Assembly: GCA_023132105.1 (NCBI GenBank) | Contig: JAGLYS010000287.1 | Location: forward strand, 1-5,360 | DNA length: 5,360 nt | Reading direction: 5' to 3' | DNA from: Caldifarciminota bacterium | GTDB lineage: Bacteria; Hydrothermota; 32-111; QNBC01 | Shown: in pieces, positions 1 to 5,360 of the stretch | How the letters are laid out: every line of letters starts with the position of its first letter | Position numbering within the stretch: the stretch's first letter is position 1 | Position numbers and translations under genes: made by a program | Notes under the pieces: model-generated | Database searches by the model: none | The model's input: the letters and a program-made list of their open reading frames with translations, nothing else | What the model was told of the DNA's origin: nothing

Positions 1-75
1 TTACACTAAGAGAAGAGAATAATTTTTTACCTTGATTCCACGAATTGGAGACAAATTGCACGAATTAGGAGAAAT

Positions 76-105
76 AGACATCAGACTTCAGACACCAGAC
101 ATCAG
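76..105. repeat. 7-bp tandem repeat, consensus AGACAYC, about 4.3 copies
   Basis: Four consecutive heptamers (AGACATC, AGACTTC, AGACACC, AGACATC) followed by AG. The last unit equals the first; the middle two each differ from it by one base. It is non-coding and resembles the short tandem heptanucleotide arrays described in intergenic DNA of some bacteria. Confidence 0.9.
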
Positions 106-128
106 CCGTAGGGAAAGTAAATAACAAC

Positions 129-163
129 GAATTACACGAAGAAAAGAGAATTAATTATTTATT
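129..163. repeat. Dispersed repeat module, left copy
   Basis: GAATTACACGAAG (129-141), AAAAGAGAA (142-150), then an AT tail containing ATTATTTATT (154-163). The same three blocks occur in the same order and orientation at 5190-5229, with small insertions between blocks. Confidence 0.8.
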
Positions 164-198
164 GGTCGTAGAGACGCAATATAAAGATAAAGATTGTT

Positions 199-225
199 TT
201 GTCGTTTCAATCCTCGAAATGACAA
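199..225. repeat. Hairpin of the GTCATTTCGAGGA dispersed type
   Basis: A 10-bp stem (199-208 with 216-225) and a 7-nt loop. As plus-strand RNA it has one G-U pair; as minus-strand RNA the same position is a C-A mismatch. On the minus strand the left arm and loop read GTCATTTCGAGGA, which resembles a common bacterial intergenic repeat. The minus-strand transcript has no U-run after the stem, so it is at best a poor terminator for the operon. Confidence 0.6.
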
Positions 226-234
226 TTTAACCAA

Positions 235-269
235 TTTTCAATTTACGGTTTACGGTTTACAATTTACGC
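235..269. repeat. 7-bp tandem repeat, consensus TTTACRR, five copies
   Basis: Five consecutive heptamers: TTTTCAA, TTTACGG, TTTACGG, TTTACAA, TTTACGC. It lies about 40 bp beyond the stop codon of the last gene. Related heptamers TCTACAA and TTTACAA occur in tandem on the other flank at 5073-5086. Confidence 0.88.
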
Positions 270-307
270 TCTCTATGGCTTTCCTGTTTGTACTATCTTT
301 CCCTGTT

Positions 308-1306
308 CTATACATCTTTTCTTATAAAATCCAAAAGAAAAAAAGCTCCAATAATGGAAAACAGATAGTTCGAGAAAAACCTCCAGTATATTATATATAT
401 AGGAATATAATGTTTTGGACATATTGTTGAAAATAGTGCTGCTCCTGCAAGTTCCGCAGCTCCGCTTGCCCCCGGAGTCGGTGTGAATGCAAGTATATAT
501 GTAAGAATAAATTGAACAACAGTCGCATCGATTATATTAGGTGTAAGTCCTATTGTATATAAAATAGAGGGAGCAAGCAGAAAATTAGCGAATAGAGATA
601 TATATGTAAATAATATAGCCAAAAATGCGTTTTTACCACCTTTCGAAAAGAAATTGAATATTGTAATTTTGAAATCATTTAAACTTTTAAATATTACGGG
701 AATTTTATTTCTTATTTTTTCATTCTTAACCCTATTTAATAAGAATTTTTCAAAAGGTCCTGGCAGAAAAAATATTAGAAGAAAAATTATCAATATGGAA
801 AGATATAAAATTAAAAGGTAAAATAATATTATTGAAACAGCCCTTGAATTGAAAAAAGATGCATATTTCAAAGCTACAAATGGTAGTGCAATAGGTACAA
901 TCAAAGCTGGTAATACACCACGAATGACAATTAATGCAGTACTTTCTGCAACAGAAAAACCCCTCTTCCCAAGTAGATAAATTTGAAATGGTGCCCCTCC
1001 CGATTGAAAAGGGGTAATAGCACCAAGTAAATTCCCTCCGAGAGCAAAATAAAATGAATCGAGAATTGATAAATTTTTCCCCATCGTTCTTGATATATAT
1101 ATTATCCTTATGGCATTAAAATATGCAAATATCAATGCGAGAATCACAGTTAAAATAAAATACCTTACCGTAATTTTTTTGAATGCCTCTAATGTTTCCT
1201 TAGAACCTGTTAACAGAATAATTATTAAAAATGATAACACTGTTAATGCTAAAAATAACTTTATGCCTGTTTTTATTTTATTTTTATCAATTATCTTCTT
1301 TTTCAT
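308..1306 (-). CDS. LPG_synthase_TM / UPF0104 flippase-like membrane protein, paralogue 2
   Basis: A 332-aa polytopic membrane protein of the same family as its upstream neighbour. It has a Lys-rich N-terminus (MKKKIIDKNK), a first helix at about 15-33, further hydrophobic segments at about 48-70, 84-97, 120-146, 155-181, 226-250, 261-275 and 303-326, and a basic loop near 185-215. Signatures are TPFQSGGAPFQIY (from 98) and FTPTPGASGAAE (274-285), followed by an ALF..ICPK...IY..YWR.F..Y stretch that closely parallels the same region of paralogue 1. Unlike that protein, it ends right after the last helix without an acidic tail. The start is an ATG that overlaps the upstream gene by 20 nt; AAGGGGAA precedes it, with a rather long 11-nt spacing from AGGGG. 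The stop is TAG. Function unknown: a role in envelope lipid or glycan handling is a family-level inference. It is the last gene of the operon. Confidence 0.9.
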   Translation of the reverse strand: MKKKIIDKNKIKTGIKLFLALTVLSFLIIILLTGSKETLEAFKKITVRYFILTVILALIFAYFNAIRIIYISRTMGKNLSILDSFYFALGGNLLGAITPFQSGGAPFQIYLLGKRGFSVAESTALIVIRGVLPALIVPIALPFVALKYASFFNSRAVSIILFYLLILYLSILIIFLLIFFLPGPFEKFLLNRVKNEKIRNKIPVIFKSLNDFKITIFNFFSKGGKNAFLAILFTYISLFANFLLAPSILYTIGLTPNIIDATVVQFILTYILAFTPTPGASGAAELAGAALFSTICPKHYIPIYIIYWRFFSNYLFSIIGAFFLLDFIRKDV

Positions 1307-2357
1307 TAATTATAATTCCCCTTTTCAATTCTTCATTCTCCTCCTGTGGTTCAGGAAAATGCAAAATTTTAATAAAAATAAATCCGCCAATTCCTGCCCC
1401 TATATAAAATGTAAAAAGTCTCCACAATAAAGTATAAATCCCAAGTAATGCTTTGGGGCAAATAACCTGAAAAAGTGCAATGAAACTACCTTCTGCTATT
1501 CCACTTGCTCCGGGAGTCGGCATAAACAGCAATACCATTTGAAGAATAACCTGGAATGCAACTGCAAGTAAGATCGGAGCATCCTGTCCAAGAGCCAAAA
1601 GCAACATAGGCGCCATAAAATAATAAAATAACATTGAAATAAGTGTAGATATAAATGCAAGAAATAGTAAGGATTTCCTTCTTGCAAAATAGAGTTTAAG
1701 ACCAATCTTAAACTCATCTATCTCATTTAAAACCATATTAATAGGTCTTTCAATTTTTATTTCATGTTCAATATGTCTTTTTCTTTTATAAATAGTAATT
1801 TTATTCAAGACAAATCTCTTGAAAGTATCTGTTTTCTTAAGGATAAAAATCATAAGTATTATAACCACAATGTAGAATCCCATAAAATATCTTAGTAATA
1901 TTACAATTATTGCGCTTTTCAAATATGCATGAAATGACAGCAATATAATTGGAATGAGTAATAATTGTACGCCAAAGCCTAAAATCCCCCTGAATAGAAG
2001 AATTAATGTTCCCTGCCCTACTGATATATTCTTCTTTTTTAAAATATATAATTGAACGGGTAAACCTCCTGTTTGAAAAGGTGTTACACCCGCTAAAAAC
2101 AAACCGGAAAGAATTACCTCAGCAGCAGTTATTAAAGAAACCTTTCTATGAAGAGCTTTTGATAAAATCTGCACCCTGTAACAGTCAAAAAATATGTATC
2201 CGAACCATGCCAATAGAGTAAGTCCGAGATAGAAAGGTTTTGATTTTTCAAGATATGTAAAAGTCTCTTTCTTTACCGTTAGTACCATTATAACGATTAT
2301 TATAATTGTACTTATTGTAAATAATATTTTTATTCCCTTTAAAATCTTTTGTTTCAA
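1287..2357 (-). CDS. LPG_synthase_TM / UPF0104 flippase-like membrane protein, paralogue 1
   Basis: A 356-aa integral membrane protein with roughly eight or nine hydrophobic segments (about 10-28, 40-60, 76-95, 113-142, 148-174, 229-256, 262-282, 290-300, 303-331), a basic cytoplasmic-type loop (about 175-225, rich in K, R and E), and a charged acidic C-terminal tail. Two signatures place it in the PF03706/TIGR00374 family: TPFQTGGLPVQLY (from 92) in the first half and MPTPGASGIAE (279-289) in the second, the latter matching the family's P-x-PGG-x-G-x-x-E element. Members include the flippase half of MprF and many uncharacterised envelope proteins, so transport or flipping of a lipid or lipid-linked substrate is plausible but unproven. 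There is no soluble aminoacyl-transferase domain. The start is a TTG overlapping the valS TGA as TTGA, with AAAGGA 6 nt upstream; the next in-frame Met (residue 24) would lose most of the first helix. It is clearly homologous to the next gene. Confidence 0.9.
   Translation of the reverse strand: MKQKILKGIKILFTISTIIIIVIMVLTVKKETFTYLEKSKPFYLGLTLLAWFGYIFFDCYRVQILSKALHRKVSLITAAEVILSGLFLAGVTPFQTGGLPVQLYILKKKNISVGQGTLILLFRGILGFGVQLLLIPIILLSFHAYLKSAIIVILLRYFMGFYIVVIILMIFILKKTDTFKRFVLNKITIYKRKRHIEHEIKIERPINMVLNEIDEFKIGLKLYFARRKSLLFLAFISTLISMLFYYFMAPMLLLALGQDAPILLAVAFQVILQMVLLFMPTPGASGIAEGSFIALFQVICPKALLGIYTLLWRLFTFYIGAGIGGFIFIKILHFPEPQEENEELKRGIIINEKEDN
1316..1323 (-). promoter_or_regulatory. RBS for membrane paralogue 2
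   Basis: AAGGGGAA on the minus strand, inside the end of paralogue 1. The AGGGG core lies 11 nt before the ATG, longer than optimal, so translation may rely partly on coupling through the 20-nt gene overlap. Confidence 0.55.
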
Positions 2358-4963
2358 TTCGATTCCTTTAAAAGTTTAATGTATTTGTGAATCTTATTTG
2401 CTTTTTCAGTATGTTTTTCTCTCTTTTCTTTGATCGAATTAATTATATCGATAGGTGCTTTGTTTAGAAACGAATCACTACCAAGTTGCTTTTCTATCTT
2501 CACCAATTCCATTTTTAAAAAATCAATTTCACTATTTAGCTTTGTTATCTGTTTTGTAATATTTATATTGCCCTCAATTGGAATACAAACCTCGAATTTT
2601 TCTACTGGGATACAGATTGAATTACTGATGCTATCTCTATCCCTTGTAAATGTTATATTATTAACAGGAGTAAAATCTCGAATAACGGATTTTAAAAGTG
2701 AACCTGTTTTTTTATCGATATTATTCTCAACTAATAATCGAACATCTATCGACTTTTTAATATCTATACCCATTTCCGACTTTATATTTCTTAATGAACG
2801 TACTATCTCCAATATCTTTTCAATATCATAACCCTTCTTTATCATATATTTTTCAGGGAATGAGGATTTAAGTATTGTGCTACTTTCACTGTGTATCTTT
2901 TTATATATAACTTCTGTTATAAATGGCATAAAAGGATGCAATAAATGTAAACTTTTCTCATAAACGGATAGGGCAATGTTAAATCCGTTGATTGAATTAT
3001 TTTTCTTAACATATTCTATATACCAGTCAGCCAGTTTATGCCAGATAAATTCATAAACATCCATCGAAGCTTCCTGAAAATCAAAATTTGCCATTTTCTT
3101 TCTGTAATTGTCAGATAGTATATCGAATTCTTCTAAAATCCATCTGTCTACATCATTAACATCCAAAAGGTTGACTTTATCAATACCAACATCTTTCGAT
3201 AGAATAAATCTCCCGATATTCCATGTTTTATTAGCAAAATTTCTACCAATTTCGAATGTATTATACCCTATATGAGGATCCTGTCCCTTTCCTGAAACTG
3301 CTATCATACTGAATCTAAGGGCATCAGCACCATATTTATCAATAATATCCCTCGGATCTATACCATTTCCTAATGATTTACTCATTTTAACACCCTTATT
3401 ATCGCGTATAGTTCCATGAATGTAAACATTATGAAAAGGTATATCACCGACAAATTTTTCTCCGGCCATTATCATCCTTGCAACCCAGAAAAATATAATT
3501 TCCGAAGCAGTCGTAAGTACATCCGTTGGGTAATAATATCTTAAATTCTCTGTTTTCTCAGGCCAACCAAATGTCGAGAATGGCCATAACCATGAAGAGA
3601 ACCATGTATCAAGAACATCGGAATCCTGTCTTATATTCGAACTTCCACATTTCGGGCATTTTTCGGGATCCTCCATTTCGACAATTATTTCACCGCAATC
3701 CTCACAATAAAACACAGGGATCTGATGCCCCCACCATAATTGTCTTGATATACACCAGTCGTGAATATTATCCATCCAATGCAAATATACCTTTGTCCAA
3801 TGTTCCGGAGTAAATTTTATATGCCCATTCTTTACCGCATTAAGTGCCGGTTCAGCTAATGGTTTCATCTTAACAAACCATTGGTTGGAAATATACGGTT
3901 CGATTGCTGTTTTACATCTGTAACAGTGGCCTACGCTATGAGTATAGTTCTCAACCTTTATTAAATAACCATTCTCTTCAAGCAACTCTATAGTCTTATC
4001 TCTTGCCTTTTCTCTTGATTCACCTTCTAACTTCCCTGCTTTATCGGTCATAAATCCCTTTAAATCTATTGCAATAACTGTTTCCAAATTATGCTTTTTA
4101 CCTATTTTAAAATCATTCGGATCATGAGCAGGTGTAATTTTCAGTGCTCCTGTCCCGAATTCCATATCAACATATTCATCTCCTATAACAGGGATTTCCC
4201 TCCCCGTCAGGGGAAGTATTACATTTTCCCCAATAAAACAAGAATGCCTTTTATCATTGGGATTTACGGCAACAGCTGTATCACCATACATCGTTTCCGG
4301 TCTTGTAGTTGCAACCGTTAGATACGCCTTACCATTTTTTAAAGGATATTTAATATAATAGAGGTAACCTTTATCTTCAATATGGTCAACCTCCTCATTC
4401 GAAATCGCAGTATGGCATCTCGGACACCAGTTAATAATATAGTTGTCCCTGTAAATCAAACCTTCTTTATAAAGTGTAACAAATGCTTTCTTAACAGCTC
4501 TTGAAAGGTTCTTATCCATTGTAAAATGTTCTCTTTCCCAGTCACAGGAACAACCGATTTTTTTCAATTGGTCAGTAATTTCATTCCCGTGTTTATGTTT
4601 CCATTCCCATACAAATTCGAGAAATTTCTCTCTTCCAATATCCTCTCTCTTTTTGCCCTGCTTTTCCAGCTCCTCTTCAACCTTTACCTGTGTTGCAATC
4701 CCGGCATGATCCACTCCGGGCAACCATTCCGTATTATAACCTTCGAGTTTTTTCCATCTTATCAATATATCTTGTATCGTATTATTCAAAGCATGTCCTA
4801 TATGAAGTACATCCGTTACATTAGGTGGTGGTATGACTATCGTAAAAGGAGGTTTATCTTTATCGGGTTCCGAATGAAACAAATTATTATCCATCCAAAA
4901 TTCGTATATTCGAGTCTCATATTCAGAAGGATTATAAGCCTTTTCCATTTCCGATGTACACAT
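2354..4963 (-). CDS. valS: Valyl-tRNA synthetase (class I aaRS, EC 6.1.1.9)
   Basis: Cytoplasmic enzyme that attaches valine to tRNA-Val using ATP and hydrolyses mischarged Thr-tRNA-Val. From the chosen start it is 869 aa, near the low end for bacterial ValRS. In order: Rossmann half with PPPNVT and HIGH (54-57); Cys pair CPRC (180, 183), probably completed by CYRC (347, 350) as a zinc site; CP1 editing domain about 190-345 with TTRPETMYGDTAV (from 219) and AHDPNDF (from 279); a second four-Cys knuckle (420, 423, 436, 439); DVLDTWFSS (from 449); KMSKS (526-530); an anticodon-binding helical domain with the tryptophan-rich HKLADWYIEYVKK; and a C-terminal coiled-coil tRNA arm from about 800 containing FLNKAP. 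I chose the ATG at 4961-4963 because AAGGAG lies 7 nt upstream. An in-frame TTG two codons earlier sits only 1 nt after that Shine-Dalgarno sequence. Oddity: Asp replaces the usual Gly in PPPNVTG. It is the first gene of the operon, and its stop overlaps the next start. Confidence 0.98.
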   Translation of the reverse strand: MCTSEMEKAYNPSEYETRIYEFWMDNNLFHSEPDKDKPPFTIVIPPPNVTDVLHIGHALNNTIQDILIRWKKLEGYNTEWLPGVDHAGIATQVKVEEELEKQGKKREDIGREKFLEFVWEWKHKHGNEITDQLKKIGCSCDWEREHFTMDKNLSRAVKKAFVTLYKEGLIYRDNYIINWCPRCHTAISNEEVDHIEDKGYLYYIKYPLKNGKAYLTVATTRPETMYGDTAVAVNPNDKRHSCFIGENVILPLTGREIPVIGDEYVDMEFGTGALKITPAHDPNDFKIGKKHNLETVIAIDLKGFMTDKAGKLEGESREKARDKTIELLEENGYLIKVENYTHSVGHCYRCKTAIEPYISNQWFVKMKPLAEPALNAVKNGHIKFTPEHWTKVYLHWMDNIHDWCISRQLWWGHQIPVFYCEDCGEIIVEMEDPEKCPKCGSSNIRQDSDVLDTWFSSWLWPFSTFGWPEKTENLRYYYPTDVLTTASEIIFFWVARMIMAGEKFVGDIPFHNVYIHGTIRDNKGVKMSKSLGNGIDPRDIIDKYGADALRFSMIAVSGKGQDPHIGYNTFEIGRNFANKTWNIGRFILSKDVGIDKVNLLDVNDVDRWILEEFDILSDNYRKKMANFDFQEASMDVYEFIWHKLADWYIEYVKKNNSINGFNIALSVYEKSLHLLHPFMPFITEVIYKKIHSESSTILKSSFPEKYMIKKGYDIEKILEIVRSLRNIKSEMGIDIKKSIDVRLLVENNIDKKTGSLLKSVIRDFTPVNNITFTRDRDSISNSICIPVEKFEVCIPIEGNINITKQITKLNSEIDFLKMELVKIEKQLGSDSFLNKAPIDIINSIKEKREKHTEKANKIHKYIKLLKESN
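2364..2369 (-). promoter_or_regulatory. RBS for membrane paralogue 1, inside the valS 3' end
   Basis: AAAGGA on the minus strand, within the last codons of valS and 6 nt upstream of the TTG at 2355-2357. Together with the TTGA stop/start overlap it supports the non-ATG start and suggests translation by terminating valS ribosomes. Confidence 0.75.
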
Positions 4964-4970
4964 AAACAAT

Positions 4971-4976
4971 CTCCTT
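4971..4976 (-). promoter_or_regulatory. valS ribosome binding site
   Basis: AAGGAG on the minus strand, 7 nt before the ATG at 4961-4963. It decides the start: the upstream in-frame TTG (4967-4969) begins only 1 nt after it, too close for initiation. Confidence 0.85.
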
Positions 4977-4998
4977 AAATTATAAAATAATTAATGAA

Positions 4999-5027
4999 CT
5001 TATACCATATTGGCAAAAAAGCGTCAA
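4999..5027 (-). promoter_or_regulatory. Sigma-70-type promoter of the valS operon
   Basis: Read on the minus strand: -35 TTGACG (5022-5027), a 17-bp spacer, and -10 TATAAG (4999-5004), preceded by TGG, which forms an extended -10 (TGnTATAAG). Predicted transcription start is near 4992, giving a leader of about 29 nt before the valS ATG. That is too short for a T-box or other structured riboswitch, so valS control by tRNA-sensing attenuation looks unlikely. Agreement with consensus is close (5/6 in both hexamers, ideal spacer). The start site itself is inferred. Confidence 0.8.
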
Positions 5028-5072
5028 TTGATTTTATTATAACAACAATTAATTAGGGTCGTGTCTCGACAT

Positions 5073-5086
5073 TCTACAATTTACAA
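5073..5086. repeat. Two-copy heptamer related to the 235-269 array
   Basis: TCTACAA followed directly by TTTACAA. The second unit is identical to unit four of the left-flank array (256-262). With only two copies this is weak alone; its value is that the same heptamer occurs on both sides of the operon. Confidence 0.55.
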
Positions 5087-5135
5087 TAAAGATAAGGAAG
5101 GGGGATCCACCACGAATTCACCAATTTATAACGAA

Positions 5136-5148
5136 TTACACTAAGAGA
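5136..5148. repeat. TTACACTAAGAGA direct repeat (other copy at 1-13)
   Basis: A 13-bp exact match in the same orientation to the first 13 bases of the window. In both places it is followed by a purine-rich stretch and then AT-rich sequence, and CACGAATT copies lie within about 40 bp. Confidence 0.75.
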
Positions 5149-5189
5149 GGGGAAATATATTTTGCTTTTATTTCACGAATTTAGAGAAT

Positions 5190-5229
5190 GAATTACACGA
5201 AGGTAAAAGAGAAGGGAATATTATTTATT
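5190..5229. repeat. Dispersed repeat module, right copy
   Basis: GAATTACACGAAG (5190-5202), AAAAGAGAA (5205-5213) and ATTATTTATT (5220-5229), matching the blocks at 129-163. It is flanked on both sides by TATTTCACGAATT (5169-5181 and 5232-5244), so the right flank carries a more extensive array than the left. Confidence 0.8.
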
Positions 5230-5246
5230 TCTATTTCACGAATTAG

Positions 5247-5264
5247 GGCACGATGCATCGTGCC
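5247..5264. repeat. 18-bp perfect palindrome
   Basis: GGCACGATGCATCGTGCC reads identically on both strands and is distinctly GC-richer than its surroundings. It sits directly after a CACGAATTAGG copy. It resembles the GGGGCACGATACATCGTGCCCC-like dispersed palindromes remembered from other genomes (general recollection, not checked). No U-run follows on either strand. Confidence 0.85.
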
Positions 5265-5275
5265 ACTACGGTGTC

Positions 5276-5296
5276 ATCCTGAATTTATTTCAGGAT
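5276..5296. repeat. Hairpin ATCCTGAA / TTCAGGAT
   Basis: Perfect 8-bp stem (5276-5283 with 5289-5296) around a 5-nt loop, 11 bp from the palindrome at 5247-5264. The surrounding GTCATCCTGAA...TTCAGGATCT looks like a familiar intergenic repeat type in several bacterial phyla. No T-run follows on either strand, so I do not call it a terminator. Confidence 0.8.
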
Positions 5297-5360
5297 CTAA
5301 GAGGGAATAGAAGAGAAAGGGAATATCTAAAGTGCATAAATTCAATCACCATTCCCATAT

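Larger units (their letters stand above)
1..307. other. Gene-free spacer downstream of the operon, rich in short repeats
   Basis: I find no credible gene here. The stretch holds TTACACTAAGAGA (1-13), CACGAATT copies (39-46, 59-66), a 7-bp tandem repeat (76-105), a module shared with the other flank (129-163), a CGTAGAGACGC motif (167-177), a hairpin (199-225), a second 7-bp tandem repeat (235-269), and near-repeated CTTTCCTGTT (279-288) / CTTTCCCTGTT (297-307) just after the last stop codon. No stem followed by a U-run is visible for the minus-strand transcript, so where the operon terminates is unclear. Confidence 0.75.
5028..5360. other. Gene-free spacer upstream of the operon, rich in short repeats
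   Basis: No credible open reading frame or RNA gene is seen. The stretch holds an imperfect GTCG/CGAC hairpin (5058-5070), two TTTACAA-type heptamers (5073-5086), (C)ACGAATT copies (5111-5118, 5131-5137, 5174-5181, 5237-5244), TTACACTAAGAGA (5136-5148), the module shared with the left flank (5190-5229), an 18-bp palindrome (5247-5264) and a hairpin (5276-5296). The neighbouring gene lies outside the window. Confidence 0.75.

Noticed and set aside
1..163. CRISPR array
   Set aside because: The repeated units are 7-13 bp, irregularly spaced and degenerate, with no uniform 20-40 bp repeats or spacers.
199..225. Rho-independent terminator of the operon
   Set aside because: The stem on the transcribed strand has a C-A mismatch and is followed by AACAATCTTTATC rather than a U-run.
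194..430. Plus-strand open frame of 78 codons spanning the left spacer and the end of the last gene
   Set aside because: It starts at a TTG inside a hairpin repeat, runs through the 7-bp tandem array and antisense to a well-supported membrane gene, and has no Shine-Dalgarno sequence or recognisable domain.
1496..1717. Minus-strand open frame of 73 codons in another frame of membrane paralogue 1
   Set aside because: It is fully nested in a conserved gene whose signature motif (MPTPGASGIAE) lies in the other frame, and it shows no independent start signal.
4967..4969. TTG start of valS two codons upstream of the ATG
   Set aside because: It lies 1 nt after the AAGGAG Shine-Dalgarno sequence, whereas the ATG has a standard 7-nt spacing.
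4526..4978. Long plus-strand open frame (150 codons) antisense to the 5' end of valS
   Set aside because: It mirrors conserved valS codons in an AT-rich genome and has no family signature. The same holds for antisense frames at 1110-1430, 2006-2221, 2430-2831, 3526-3813 and 4091-4321.
4970..5040. T-box or other riboswitch upstream of valS
   Set aside because: Only about 30 nt separate the predicted transcription start from the ATG, and no conserved T-box sequence or antiterminator is present.
5041..5360. Insertion sequence or MITE with the operon as cargo (repeats on both flanks)
   Set aside because: The shared blocks are direct, short and interspersed with other material. No terminal inverted repeats, target-site duplication or transposase is seen.

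Overview
The window is low in GC and bacterial. It holds one minus-strand operon of three genes, read from about 4992 down to 308, between two gene-free flanks (1-307 and about 5028-5360) made largely of short dispersed repeats. The first gene is valS, a complete bacterial valyl-tRNA synthetase. The other two are tandem, diverged paralogues of the LPG_synthase_TM / UPF0104 (TIGR00374-like, 'flippase-like') integral membrane family. All three genes look intact, with no frameshift or internal stop.

The operon is tightly packed. A near-consensus sigma-70 promoter with an extended -10 (4999-5027) lies just upstream of valS and gives a leader of about 30 nt, too short for a T-box. The valS stop codon overlaps a TTG start of the first membrane gene in a 4-nt TTGA. 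That gene overlaps the second membrane gene by 20 nt. This implies co-transcription and probably translational coupling. No convincing rho-independent terminator is visible after the last gene.

The two flanks share sequence modules in the same orientation: copies of (C)ACGAATT, GAATTACACGAAG followed by an AAAAGAGAA tract and an AT tail, and TTACACTAAGAGA. They also carry 7-bp-period tandem repeats, an 18-bp perfect palindrome (5247-5264) and two hairpins resembling dispersed intergenic repeats seen in several bacterial lineages. Such repeat-laden spacers around compact AT-rich operons recall uncultured candidate-phylum bacteria (Cloacimonadota, WOR-3, Marinimicrobia or relatives). That placement is a low-confidence impression from style, not from phylogeny.

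ValRS charges tRNA-Val in the cytoplasm. The two membrane proteins presumably act in envelope lipid or glycan handling, with unknown substrate. Nothing here proves a functional link to valS, and I see no clear evidence of a new defence or mobile system. The most notable items are the repeat mosaic, the coupled pair of membrane paralogues with their conserved signatures, and the shared operon with an aminoacyl-tRNA synthetase.
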